Shown here one piece after another: positions 42,618 through 51,197 of a DNA stretch of 64,000 nucleotides (position 1 is its first letter; the number at the start of each line of letters is the position of its first letter). The translations under genes were made by a program, and so were the position numbers. This stretch comes from Cupriavidus sp. P-10 (GTDB lineage Bacteria; Pseudomonadota; Gammaproteobacteria; Burkholderiales; Burkholderiaceae). The stretch is from assembly GCF_003402535.2 (NCBI RefSeq), contig NZ_AP025171.1:806001-870000 (forward strand), written 5' to 3'. The notes beneath the pieces were generated by a model. The model was not told the origin of the DNA. It made no database searches and saw only the letters and a program-made list of their open reading frames with translations.

Positions 42618-43529
42618 TCAGTCTTCTTCGACAAAGAATTCAATCGCCTCCTGGCCGGCATCGCCGGGCGGCGAGAACGTGATCCAGCCGTGGCCCCGCA
42701 GCGTGATCTCGTCGCGGCGCAGCATCAGGTTGTCTTCGCCGTCGATGCGGACGTGGGTGCCGTTGGAGCTGCGGTCGATCAGGACGAAGCGGCCGCCGCG
42801 CGGCTCGACGGTAGCCTGGAAGCGCGAGACCTGCCGGTCCAGGATGACGATGCTCATGGTGGCGTCGCGGCCGATGGTCAGCGGCGCCGAGGTGGCGTCC
42901 ATCTCGAACAGGGTGTCGCGGTAGCGCAGCGACAGGAACAGCGAGCGGCGCGCGGCGACGTCCACCGGGGCGACCAGCGTCAGCTCGGTGTTCTGTTGCC
43001 AGATCGCCTCGTAGAGTTCCACCAGCTGGTGCTTGCCCCGCACCTGGATCGGATATAACGCGCGCGTCATCTGCCGCAGCGGTGCCGACAACTGCTCCAC
43101 CGCATGCTTGCTGGTGATGATCTGCCCGCGCGAGGCCAGCTTGACCAGCCGCGCGGCCAGGTTGACCGTGTCGCCGAACACATCGCCGCCTTCGTCCGAC
43201 AGGATCGGGCCGTGATGGAAGCCGATATGGATCGACAAGGCAATGCCGGCGATTGGCGCCAGCCCGGCCACGCCTTCCTGCATGTCGAGTGCCGCCTGCA
43301 TCGCCTGGTCGGCGGCGGGGAACAGCACCATGATCTCGTCGCCGATAGTCTTGACCACGCGCCCCTGCGCCTGCGCGGCGCGCGTCTTCATCAGCGCCAG
43401 GCAATGGCGGATGGCGGCGAGAGCCACCGCGTCGCCGGCCTTGTCGTAGAGCCGCGTGCTGTCGCAGATGTCCGCGAACATCACGGCGCCGTCGCATTGG
43501 TCAGCTGGCGAACCTGGATCCTTTTGCAT
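42618..43529 (-). CDS. Class III nucleotidyl cyclase with C-terminal FHA domain
   Basis: A 303-residue soluble signalling protein. The N-terminal half is a class III cyclase domain: VMFADICDSTRLYDKAGD with metal Asp D20, VVKTIGDEIMVLF with D64, and GDTVNLAARL. Residues about 205-285 form an FHA phosphothreonine-binding domain (LTIGRDATMS, then SRFQATVEPR and DRSSNGTHVRIDG). A domain that makes cAMP or cGMP fused to one that reads Thr phosphorylation suggests control by a Ser/Thr kinase, but no such kinase is in this window. The start at 43529 is the best available; an upstream GTG or ATG would only add a weak extension. It points away from the ferritin-like gene. Confidence 0.87.
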   Translation of the reverse strand: MQKDPGSPADQCDGAVMFADICDSTRLYDKAGDAVALAAIRHCLALMKTRAAQAQGRVVKTIGDEIMVLFPAADQAMQAALDMQEGVAGLAPIAGIALSIHIGFHHGPILSDEGGDVFGDTVNLAARLVKLASRGQIITSKHAVEQLSAPLRQMTRALYPIQVRGKHQLVELYEAIWQQNTELTLVAPVDVAARRSLFLSLRYRDTLFEMDATSAPLTIGRDATMSIVILDRQVSRFQATVEPRGGRFVLIDRSSNGTHVRIDGEDNLMLRRDEITLRGHGWITFSPPGDAGQEAIEFFVEED

Positions 43530-43726
43530 CACCGGCGAGATTGTCAGTTTTCCGGGTGGGCCGCGCCGGGCTACTTCAGGCGCGCCACGTCTGCATGATA
43601 GGAATTCCACTGCCGGATTGCTGCCCGCACGCGCTCGCCGCCAGTGCGCGAACGCTCAGGTGTGGCGTGGCGCCGACTAGAATGAATCAGCCTGCTTTTG
43701 TCCCTGCAACCCGTGAGGAAGATGCC

Positions 43727-44167
43727 ATGGCGGAAATCGAGAAAGACAAGGTCGTCGGGGTGCTGAACCAGATACTGGAAGCCGAACTCGCCGGGGTTGT
43801 GCGCTATACGCACTATTCCTTCCTGGTGTTCGGTTTCGGCCGCATCCCCGTGGTGTCGTGGCTGCGCGAGCAGGCCGACGAATCGCTGCTGCATGCACAG
43901 CAGGCCGGTGAGTGGATCACCACGCTGGGCGCCTATCCCTCGCTCGGCATCGCCAAGCTGCTGGACAGCCATACCACCGATATCGGCACCATCCTGCGCG
44001 AATCGCTGGCCAACGAGCGGCAGGCGCTGGAGCTGTACCGCCAGTTGCTTGGCCTGGTCGAAGGCCGCTCGGTGGCGCTGGAAGAATATGCGCGCGAGTC
44101 GATCCAGCTGGAGGAACTGCATGCCGGCGAGGTCGAGAAGATGCTGCGCAAGCCCGGACAAACGTAG
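43727..44167 (+). CDS. Ferritin-like / bacterioferritin family protein
   Basis: A 146-residue four-helix-bundle protein. Candidate di-iron ligands lie in ILEAELAGVVRYTHY (E18/E20), QADESLLHAQQAGEW (E52 and H56), ESLANERQALELYRQ and IQLEELHAGEVEKML. The length is that of bacterioferritins. The start at 43727 follows GAGGAAGATGCC; an ATG at 43682 is ruled out because it overlaps a good -10 (TAGAAT, 43678-43683). It is likely cytoplasmic and stores or oxidises iron. It stands alone, divergent from the cyclase-FHA gene. The usual Bfr heme Met is not clearly seen, so it may belong to the heme-free sister family. Confidence 0.85.
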   Translation: MAEIEKDKVVGVLNQILEAELAGVVRYTHYSFLVFGFGRIPVVSWLREQADESLLHAQQAGEWITTLGAYPSLGIAKLLDSHTTDIGTILRESLANERQALELYRQLLGLVEGRSVALEEYARESIQLEELHAGEVEKMLRKPGQT

Positions 44168-44218
44168 CCCCGGGGCGGCATGCATCGGGGCACGCACGTG
44201 GCCCGGGTGACGGAAAGG

Positions 44219-44247
44219 TTGCCCGAGCCCGCTGGCTCGCCTAGACT
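44219..44247 (+). promoter_or_regulatory. Sigma70-like promoter for the AI-2E gene
   Basis: TTGCCC (44219-44224), a 17-bp spacer and TAGACT (44242-44247). It leaves a leader of about 70 nt before the ATG at 44325. Confidence 0.5.
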
Positions 44248-44324
44248 GGAGTGCGGCCGGCGCCCAGCGCAAGGCTGGCGTACCGATGTGAACCTTTGCG
44301 ACTTGCACCGCAGGGAGACGATCG

Positions 44325-45446
44325 ATGTTGCCCACGCCCATTTCCGAGAAGACGCTGTCCCGCGGGTTGCTTGACGTACTGATCCGGGCCGGGCTGATCG
44401 CCGTCCTGGCGATCTTCTGCTTTCAGATCTTCCACCCGTTTGTCGACCTGTTGCTGTGGTCCGTGATCCTGGCGGTGACCATCTACCCGCTGCAGGTCAG
44501 GCTGCGCGCGCGGATGGGAGGCCACGACGGGCGTGTCGCCACACTGATCGTCGTGCTGGTCCTTGCCATCATCCTGGTGCCGACCTACCTGCTGGGCCAG
44601 GCACTGATAGATTCGGTGGAGAACGCCATCGCCATGGTCAGGGACGACCGCGTGCATATCCCGATGCCGGCTGAATCGGTCGCCGCGTGGCCGCTCGTCG
44701 GGCAGCGGCTCTACGATTTCTGGCTGCAGGCGGCCACTGACCTGACCGCGGTGATGGAAAAGCTGATGCCGCAACTCAAGGGCTTCAGCCTGGCGCTGCT
44801 GGGCAAGCTCGCCGGCGTCGGCGTAGCCCTGCTGATCCTGCTGTTCGCGCTGATCATCGCCGGCATCATCATGGCCTATGGCGAGGAAGGGACGCACAGC
44901 GCCAGGCGGATCGCCTCGCGCGTGTTCGGGCCGGAGCGCGGCCCCCGGCTGGCCGACCTGTGCACCGCCACCATCCGCGCCGTGGCGCAGGGCGTGGTAG
45001 GCATCGCCTTTATCCAGATGCTGCTGATCGGCGTCGCCTTCGTGGTCAAGGGCATCCCCGGCGCCGGCCTGCTGGCGCTGGCGGTGCTGCTGCTCGGCAT
45101 CATGCAATTGCCGGCGACGCTGATCACCATCCCGGTGATCGCCTTTGTCTTCGCCACCGAGGGCGCCAGCCTGGCGACCATCATCTTTGCCATCTACACC
45201 TTCGTTGCGGGTCTGGCCGACAACGTGCTCAAGCCGCTGATGCTCGGCCGCGGCGTGGACGTGCCGATGCCGGTGGTGCTGATTGGCGCGCTGGGCGGGA
45301 TGGTCACCGGCGGTGTCATCGGGCTTTTTATCGGACCCGTGATGCTGGCGGTGGCCTACCGGTTGTTCTGGCAGTGGGTTGAAGACCAGCCGCCGCCGCA
45401 GCCAACCCAGCAGGTTCCTGAATCCATCGAGCAGACCGCGGAATAG
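44325..45446 (+). CDS. AI-2E (YdiK/PerM-like) family membrane protein
   Basis: A 373-residue inner-membrane protein with about eight hydrophobic segments, starting at about residue 18 (LIRAGLIAVLAIFCFQIF) and ending with HLLV-like VVLIGALGGMVTGGVIGLF. The mid-protein segments (AVLLLGIMQLPATLITIPV) and the ADNVLKPLMLGRGVDVPMPV motif are AI-2E hallmarks. The family name comes from one E. coli member; many others are exporters or Na+/H+ antiporters, so autoinducer export should not be assumed. It is followed after 18 nt by the outer-membrane efflux gene and may be co-transcribed with the efflux operon. It also has its own promoter-like sequence. Confidence 0.87.
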   Translation: MLPTPISEKTLSRGLLDVLIRAGLIAVLAIFCFQIFHPFVDLLLWSVILAVTIYPLQVRLRARMGGHDGRVATLIVVLVLAIILVPTYLLGQALIDSVENAIAMVRDDRVHIPMPAESVAAWPLVGQRLYDFWLQAATDLTAVMEKLMPQLKGFSLALLGKLAGVGVALLILLFALIIAGIIMAYGEEGTHSARRIASRVFGPERGPRLADLCTATIRAVAQGVVGIAFIQMLLIGVAFVVKGIPGAGLLALAVLLLGIMQLPATLITIPVIAFVFATEGASLATIIFAIYTFVAGLADNVLKPLMLGRGVDVPMPVVLIGALGGMVTGGVIGLFIGPVMLAVAYRLFWQWVEDQPPPQPTQQVPESIEQTAE

Positions 45447-45464
45447 CGTAAGCCGGCTCGCCCC

Positions 45465-47039
45465 ATGCCCGACCGCAACCGGCTCAACGGAATGCTGCTG
45501 GCCGGCGCGCTGTGCCTGGGCGCGTGCGCGCGGGTGGGGCCGGACTTCCAGCCGCAGCGCGAGGCGTGGACGCCGTCATGGGACAGCCCCGCGCTGCAGG
45601 GTGCCACTGAGCAGCGCCCGGCGCCCGACATCCGGCAGTGGTGGCAGGTATTCGACGACCCGACGCTGGAGCGCCTGATCGCCGAGGCCGATGCCAACAA
45701 CGCCGGCCTGCGCATCGCCGGCCTGCGCGTGATGGAAGCGCGCGCGCAGCTCGGCATCGCCCAGAGCGGCCGCTACCCGCAGTTGCAGCAGGTGAGCACC
45801 GACGTGCTCTATACCTCCAGCCGCCAGGCCGGCGGGCGCAACCCGCAGAACAACCGCTTCTGGCAGTTCAGCGCGGGTTTTGACATTGGCTGGGAGCTGG
45901 ATTTCTGGGGGCGCTTCAGCCGCGCCATCGAGTCGGCCGATGCCGCGTATTTCGCGGCGCGCGCCAACCACGAGGATGTGCTGGTCCTGCTGCGCGCCCA
46001 GATGGCCGAAACCTATTTCGCGCTGCGCACGGCCGAGGCGCGGCTGCGCATCGCGCGCGACAATGCCCGGCTGCAGCAGCGCAGCTATGAAATCACCGAG
46101 CGCCTGTTCCGCAGCGGCGAGACCGACGAGCTCGACCTGCAGCAAGCCAAGACGCAGTACCTGGGCACGCTCAGCAGCATCCCCGAGTTCGAAGGCCAGA
46201 TCCTGCGTACGCGCAATGCGCTGGCGGTGCTGGCGGGCCATCCGCCCGGCGCGCTGCCGGAGCTGCCCGACCTGGCGGAGCGGGAAGGGGCCTTGCCACT
46301 GATCGACCGCGCCGTGGTGCAGGACGTGCCCGCCAGCCTGCTGCTGCGCCGTCCCGATGTGCGCGCCGCAGAACTGCAGATCGCGGCACAGTCCGCGCTG
46401 ATCGGCGTGGCAGAGGCCGATCTCTACCCGTCGGTGTCTCTGCTGGGCAGCATCGTATGGTCTGCCAGCACGCTGGCCGGCACGCCCAACGCGCTGGCGC
46501 TGGTTGGCGGGCCGAGCCTGCGCTGGAACGTGTTCGACTATGGCCGCATCCGCAACAACGTGCGGGTGCAGGATGCGCGCTTGCAGCAGCTGATCGTGGC
46601 CTACCAGGACGCGGTGCGGCAGGCCGCGCGCGAAGCGGACGATGCCGCCAGCAGCCTGCTCAAGTCGCTGGAGCGCGAGCAGATCCTGCGCGACGGCACC
46701 GTCGCCGCCAACCGCTCGCTGTCACTGGCCAATTCGCTCTACCGCGAGGGCTATTCCGACTTCCAGCGCGTGCTGGACGCGCAGCGTGCGCTGGCGGCCC
46801 AGCAGGACGCCTACGTGCTCAACCGCAGCAGCGCCGTCAGCAACCTGATCGCGCTGTACAAGGCGCTGGGCGGCGGGTGGCACAGCGAACTGCCGCTGGT
46901 CGATCCGGCCACGCGCCAGCAGATGCAGCAACGCACCAACTGGGGCGATCTGTTCGACGAAGCCGCGCGGCCGGCCGTGCCCGCCAGCGCCGGCGTTCCT
47001 GCGACACCACGGCAGGTATCCAACGCGGAGGCCCGATGA
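45465..47039 (+). CDS. NodT-type outer membrane efflux lipoprotein
   Basis: A 524-residue TolC-fold outer-membrane factor. The signal ends with the lipobox LCLGA-C21, so it is a lipoprotein. The two repeated OEP domains are visible (EADANNAGLRIAGLRVMEARA near residue 80, and DAASSLLKSLEREQILRDGT near 400), with typical SLRWNVFDYGRIR and ANSLYREGYSDFQRVLDAQR blocks. It forms the channel of a tripartite pump with the HlyD-type gene (ATGA overlap) and the DUF2955 inner-membrane protein that follow. The C-terminal 30 residues are Ala/Pro-rich. The exported compound is unknown; aromatic acids or dyes are typical for NodT members. Confidence 0.92.
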   Translation: MPDRNRLNGMLLAGALCLGACARVGPDFQPQREAWTPSWDSPALQGATEQRPAPDIRQWWQVFDDPTLERLIAEADANNAGLRIAGLRVMEARAQLGIAQSGRYPQLQQVSTDVLYTSSRQAGGRNPQNNRFWQFSAGFDIGWELDFWGRFSRAIESADAAYFAARANHEDVLVLLRAQMAETYFALRTAEARLRIARDNARLQQRSYEITERLFRSGETDELDLQQAKTQYLGTLSSIPEFEGQILRTRNALAVLAGHPPGALPELPDLAEREGALPLIDRAVVQDVPASLLLRRPDVRAAELQIAAQSALIGVAEADLYPSVSLLGSIVWSASTLAGTPNALALVGGPSLRWNVFDYGRIRNNVRVQDARLQQLIVAYQDAVRQAAREADDAASSLLKSLEREQILRDGTVAANRSLSLANSLYREGYSDFQRVLDAQRALAAQQDAYVLNRSSAVSNLIALYKALGGGWHSELPLVDPATRQQMQQRTNWGDLFDEAARPAVPASAGVPATPRQVSNAEAR

Positions 47040-48175
47040 GCGACGCGCCGCAGCCCGCAGCAGTCCCGCCGCCGCCTCCGCCGCCAGCGGCGGCGCCGGC
47101 CGCCGATCCGGCAAAGAAAGGCATCCGCTGGGTGCTTGTGCTGATTGCCGTCAGCCTGGTGTGGTACCTGATGGCCGACCGGCTTACGCCGTACACCTCG
47201 CAGGCGCGCGTGCAGGCCTTCGTGGTGCCGGTGGCATCGGAGGTCTCGGGGCGCGTGACGCGCGTCCAGGTGCGCAACAACCAGGACGTGGCGGTTGGCA
47301 CGGTGCTGTTCGAGGTCGACCCGCAGCACTACCGGATCGCCGTCGACCGCGCGCGCGCCGACCTGGAATCGACGCGCCGGCAGATCGGCGCCAGCACCGC
47401 CGGCATTGAATCGGCGCAGGCGGCGCTGCGCGCGGCGCGCGCCAACGAGGTCAAGGCGCGTCAGGACAGCGAACGCCTGGAGCGCCTGTACCGTGAGGAC
47501 CAGGGCACGATCTCCCTGCGCCGGCTCGAGATCGCGCGCGCCAGCCTGGAAGCCGCCACCGCCCAGGTTGCCGCGGCGCGTGCCGAGGTGCAGCGTGCGC
47601 GCGAGCAGGAGGGCGGCAGCGCGGAAGACAACGCCAAGCTGCGCAGCGCCGCCACCGCGCTGGAGAAGGCCGAGCTGGACCTGGCCAATACCAGCGTGCG
47701 CGCGCGCTCGGCCGGGCTGGTCACCGACCTGCGCACCGAGACCGGCCAGTTTGCCGCCGCGGGCAATCCGGTCATGACGCTGATTACCATCCACGACGTG
47801 TGGATCAATGCGGAGATGACCGAGAACAACCTTGGCCACGTGGTGCCCGGCACGCCGGTGGCGATCGTGCTGGATTCGCTGCCAGGGCGGATCTTTACCG
47901 GGCGCGTTCGCAGCGTCGGCTACGGCATCAGTGTCGGCGGCCCCCCCACGCCGGCCGGCAGCCTGCCGACGGTGCAGAACAGCCGCGACTGGCTGCGCCC
48001 GGCCCAGCGTTTCCCGGTGACGGTGGAGTTCGATCCGGGGCAGCTGTCGTCGCTGCGCGGCGTGCGCGTGGGCGGGCAGGCCGAAGTGATGGCGTTCCCG
48101 ACGGAGGGCAACCCGCTCAACCCGCTCGGCCGCGCCTTCCTGTACCTGATGAGCTGGCTGTCGTATGTCTACTGA
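47036..48175 (+). CDS. HlyD/EmrA-type membrane fusion protein
   Basis: A 379-residue periplasmic adaptor. After a Pro/Ala-rich cytoplasmic tail of about 28 residues, one membrane helix (VLVLIAVSLVWYLMADRL) leads into the biotinyl-lipoyl half (VPVASEVSGRVTRVQVRNNQ), then a long coiled-coil hairpin (residues about 100-210) and the second half, VRARSAGLVTDLRTETGQFA. It starts inside the stop of the outer-membrane gene (ATGA), and the next gene overlaps it by 11 nt, so the three are translated together. It joins the DUF2955 inner-membrane protein to the NodT channel. The structure matches the AaeA/EmrA class of adaptors. Confidence 0.92.
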   Translation: MSDAPQPAAVPPPPPPPAAAPAADPAKKGIRWVLVLIAVSLVWYLMADRLTPYTSQARVQAFVVPVASEVSGRVTRVQVRNNQDVAVGTVLFEVDPQHYRIAVDRARADLESTRRQIGASTAGIESAQAALRAARANEVKARQDSERLERLYREDQGTISLRRLEIARASLEAATAQVAAARAEVQRAREQEGGSAEDNAKLRSAATALEKAELDLANTSVRARSAGLVTDLRTETGQFAAAGNPVMTLITIHDVWINAEMTENNLGHVVPGTPVAIVLDSLPGRIFTGRVRSVGYGISVGGPPTPAGSLPTVQNSRDWLRPAQRFPVTVEFDPGQLSSLRGVRVGGQAEVMAFPTEGNPLNPLGRAFLYLMSWLSYVY

Positions 48176-49238
48176 CGGCCCCGTGCCGGCACCGCTACCG
48201 TCACCGCCATCACCACCGCCGCTACCTTCGCCGCGCGCACGGCGCGCGCTGCGCCTGGCCAGCGGCACCGCGTTGTGCCTGGCGGCCAGCTTCGGCCTGG
48301 GCCTGCCGATCCCGATGCTCGCCCCCGTGCTGGCGGTGTTCCTGCTGGCCAGCATGAACCGTCCGCTGGCCCTCAAGGCCGGCGTGGGCCTGTCGCTGGT
48401 GGTGATGCTGACCACCGGCAGCGGCCTGCTGCTGATTCCCCTGCTGCGCCACTACCCGGCGAGCGGCGTGCTGCTGACCGGCCTGTGCCTGTTCCTGGCA
48501 TTCCGCGATGGGCTGCGCGGCGGCAACAACCTGGTCTCGACCTTCCTGGTAGTCGGCCTGACCATGATCTCGTCGGCCGGCACCTTCGACTTCGGCCTGG
48601 CCGTGACGGTCATCGCCGCGCTGGTCAAGGGGCTGCTGCTGGCGGTGCTGGCGCTGGCGATCGGGCACTGGCTCTTTCCCGAGCCCGCGGGGACGCCGCC
48701 GGCGCCAGCGGCCAGCACGCTGCCGGACGACCTGGCGGCGTGGGTGGCGCTGCGCGCGGCGCTGGTGGTGATGCCCGCCTTCCTGCTCACGATGACCGAT
48801 CCCACCGTCTACATGCCGATCATCATGAAGGCCGTCAGCCTGGGCCGGCAGAGCTGCACCACCTCCGCGCGCAACGCGGGCCGCGAACTGCTGGGCTCGA
48901 CCCTGCTCGGCGGCCTGCTGGCGATCGCGTTCTGGGGCGCGCTCAGCCTGTTCGTGCACCTGTGGATGTATTTCCTGTGGATGCTGCTGTTCGCGCTGCT
49001 GGTGGCGCGCAAGCTCTACGGGCTCAGTCCCACGCGCCAGGCGCCCGGCTTCTGGCTCAATACGCTGGTGACGCTGGTCATCCTGCTGGGGCAATCGGTG
49101 CAGGACAGCGCGGCCGGCAAGGACGTCTATACCGCCTTTGTCGTGCGCATGGGGCTGTTTATCGGCGTCACGCTGTACGCCTGGCTGATGATCGAACTGC
49201 TGGACCAGCCGCGCGCGGTGCGCCGGGCAGCACGCTGA
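48165..49238 (+). CDS. DUF2955 inner-membrane efflux component (FUSC-like)
   Basis: A 357-residue protein with about ten hydrophobic segments and a Pro-rich N-terminal tail of about 25 residues. Repeated segments LPIPMLAPVLAVFLL and TDPTVYMPIIMKAVSLG resemble the membrane halves of fusaric-acid/AaeB (FUSC) exporters, but the large cytoplasmic domain of AaeB is missing. DUF2955 proteins occur with HlyD and NodT genes and replace the AaeB-like pump. The gene overlaps the adaptor by 11 nt and ends the operon. No drug class can be predicted. It converges on the amidotransferase-like gene with 15 bp between them. Confidence 0.87.
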   Translation: MSTDGPVPAPLPSPPSPPPLPSPRARRALRLASGTALCLAASFGLGLPIPMLAPVLAVFLLASMNRPLALKAGVGLSLVVMLTTGSGLLLIPLLRHYPASGVLLTGLCLFLAFRDGLRGGNNLVSTFLVVGLTMISSAGTFDFGLAVTVIAALVKGLLLAVLALAIGHWLFPEPAGTPPAPAASTLPDDLAAWVALRAALVVMPAFLLTMTDPTVYMPIIMKAVSLGRQSCTTSARNAGRELLGSTLLGGLLAIAFWGALSLFVHLWMYFLWMLLFALLVARKLYGLSPTRQAPGFWLNTLVTLVILLGQSVQDSAAGKDVYTAFVVRMGLFIGVTLYAWLMIELLDQPRAVRRAAR

Positions 49239-49253
49239 TACGGACGACGCCTG

Positions 49254-50057
49254 CTATCCCAGCGCCAGCCCGCCATGCGCCAGCAACTGGCGGAAGACCG
49301 CCAGCTGGGTGTCACCGGTCTCGGCCAGCCGGTGGCAAACGTGGACGTGCGCATCCATGTCGCTGTGGCCGCGCAGCGCGTCCTTGCACTCGCGCTCGGA
49401 AATCTCCAGGTGTACCCCGGTCAGGATGGCGCGCCCGTAGCCGACGCGCGCGGCCACGATGGCGGGCGGGGTGCTGGCCATGCCCGTGTAGACCGCCAGC
49501 ACCTGCGTACCGGGGCCGGGCTCGCCCCCGAAATCGAACAGGCAGCCGCCGTGGTAATGCGTGTAGAGCGAGACCGGCGCCGGTGTCAGGTGGTCGGTGG
49601 TGCGGATCTCCACGGCGGCGGCGGTGCGCGGCGTGCCGTCGTACAGGCGTCCGCCGGTGAGGTCCGGCAACGAGCCGACCGCCACCGCGTCGACAAAGCG
49701 CAACTCGCGCGCGCCGCAGATCGCACCGGACGTGCCGGCGTGAAAGGCAAGTTCGCGGCACGCGTAGTAGGCGCCGGCGCAGATGCCGAGGTAGACGCCA
49801 CCCCTCTCGACGAAGCTGCGGATGCGTGCGTTGGGTGCGCCATTGAGCGCCGCGCAGTAGGGCAGGTCGGCACCGCCGGGCATCACGAACATCACCGCGT
49901 CGTCGAACAGCGTGCGGTCATGGCGGATATCGTCGGCCATGACCGCGCGGATTTCATAGGCGCCGGCCTGCAACTGGTGGCCGATGGTGCGCATCAGGCA
50001 GGCGGTCCAGTCGGAGGCGCCGGCGTCGACATAGGTCAGGATCTGGGGCTTGGACAT
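49254..50057 (-). CDS. BPL-N / class I glutamine amidotransferase-like protein
   Basis: A 267-residue protein. The nucleophile-elbow Cys is C93 in GVYLGICAGAYYACRELAFH. The FVMPGGADLPYC strand-loop and the later HYHGGCLFDFGG block match the N-terminal domain of eukaryotic biotin-protein ligase (BPL-N). No biotin ligase domain follows. The fold is that of class I glutamine amidotransferases, but a canonical Gly-x-Cys-x-Gly with a downstream His/Glu pair is only partly seen, so enzyme activity is uncertain. It has no signal peptide and no clear operon partner. It lies between the efflux operon (convergent) and a LysR gene on the same strand, 58 bp away. Confidence 0.78.
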   Translation of the reverse strand: MSKPQILTYVDAGASDWTACLMRTIGHQLQAGAYEIRAVMADDIRHDRTLFDDAVMFVMPGGADLPYCAALNGAPNARIRSFVERGGVYLGICAGAYYACRELAFHAGTSGAICGARELRFVDAVAVGSLPDLTGGRLYDGTPRTAAAVEIRTTDHLTPAPVSLYTHYHGGCLFDFGGEPGPGTQVLAVYTGMASTPPAIVAARVGYGRAILTGVHLEISERECKDALRGHSDMDAHVHVCHRLAETGDTQLAVFRQLLAHGGLALG

Positions 50058-50115
50058 GCTGGTCGTGGCGATTGGTTCGGGGTGGCACAGGCAACGCGTG
50101 CCCCTGGCCAGATTT

Positions 50116-51081
50116 CTACCTTAGTTTGCGCGCTGGCGCAGTACCGGCTTTCCTGGGTGCCGCCCGCGCCGCCATGGTTTCACCGACGGCTTCGCGTACG
50201 CATTCCGCCAGCAGCGCCGCCGCGCGCGTCTGGCCGGTACCCGCCTGCGCGATCACCAGCGGCTGGCGCACAGTTTCCTCCAGGATCGGCTTTTCCACGA
50301 CGCTGGCTGACTGGCCGGACGCCGGCGCCTGCGTGATCAGCAGCGCCGAACCAAGCCCGTTCGCCACCATGCTGCGCGCCAGCTCCAGCGACGTGGCGCG
50401 GTAGCGCACCTCCGGCTGCAGGCCGAATTGCCAGAACGGCGCCATCAGGAATTCGCGGCTGTGCGGCAGGTCGATCAGGATCAGCGGCTCGCGCGCCAGC
50501 GCGTGCAGCGAGATCGCCGCCTTGCCGCGGGCCAGCTTCGAGCCGGCCGGCACCAGCCCATAGGGCCGCAGTTCCGCCAGCACTTCGCGGCCGATCTCGG
50601 CAGGCAGGCCCACGTCATAGGTCAGGGCCAGTTCGATCTGGCCGCCGTGCAGCCAGTCTTCGAGCTGGGCCAGGTCGCCTTCGACAAAACGCACCGCCAG
50701 CCTGGGATAGCGCTCGCGCGCCACGCGCAGCACCGCCGGCAGGTAGGCCGGCGCCAACGTGCGGAAGACGCCGATGCGCACTTCGCCGGCGTCGCCGTCG
50801 CCACGCTTGTCAATCTCGAATGCCGTCGCCGCGCCCAGGATCTGGCGCGCTTCCGCGAGTTTGCGCGCGCCGAAGCGCGTCAGGGCCAGCTTCGTGCCGG
50901 CGTCGCGTGCGAACAGGGCTTCGTCGAACAAGCCTTCCAGCTCGCGGATGGCAACCGAGATGGAGGGCTGCGAGACGTTCAGCAGCCGCGCCGCTGCGGT
51001 GGTGCTGCCGGTTTCCGCCGTGGCGGCGAAGTAGCGCAGCAGGCGCAACGAGACGCGCGCGGGAGAGGTTGGCGAAGGCAT
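50116..51081 (-). CDS. LysR family transcriptional regulator
   Basis: A 321-residue LysR protein. The winged helix-turn-helix is at about residues 10-70 (VSLRLLRYFAATAETGSTTA, then ARLLNVSQPSISVAIRELEG). The effector domain starts near residue 95. It diverges from the CoA transferase and acyl-CoA dehydrogenase pair across 116 bp, which include ATCAA-N8-TTGAT, so it is likely their activator. The recognition helix with SQPSIS is typical of the family. The effector is probably an acid or CoA ester handled by those enzymes. The C-terminus ends in a basic Ala/Arg tail. Confidence 0.9.
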   Translation of the reverse strand: MPSPTSPARVSLRLLRYFAATAETGSTTAAARLLNVSQPSISVAIRELEGLFDEALFARDAGTKLALTRFGARKLAEARQILGAATAFEIDKRGDGDAGEVRIGVFRTLAPAYLPAVLRVARERYPRLAVRFVEGDLAQLEDWLHGGQIELALTYDVGLPAEIGREVLAELRPYGLVPAGSKLARGKAAISLHALAREPLILIDLPHSREFLMAPFWQFGLQPEVRYRATSLELARSMVANGLGSALLITQAPASGQSASVVEKPILEETVRQPLVIAQAGTGQTRAAALLAECVREAVGETMAARAAPRKAGTAPARKLR

Positions 51082-51108
51082 TAGAAAAGCCTATAGGTGC
51101 TACTAGAA

Positions 51109-51126
51109 ATCAATATTTTACTTGAT
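51109..51126. promoter_or_regulatory. AT-rich dyad in the LysR/CaiB divergent region
   Basis: ATCAA-N8-TTGAT is a perfect 5-bp dyad between the LysR start (51081) and the CoA transferase start (51198). It sits in the only AT-rich stretch of this gap. It is a candidate LysR site; a strict T-N11-A spacing is not met. Confidence 0.4.
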
Positions 51127-51197
51127 AGCCTGCGCTGCGCAGAATCGGCTGACTGGAACCCGTTGCCGGGCCCCGCAAGCCCTGGAGGAACAAGACA

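Noticed and set aside
44325..45446. A quorum-sensing autoinducer-2 exporter
   Set aside because: The AI-2E family name does not prove that function, and no luxS or lsr gene is in the window. It is listed only by family.
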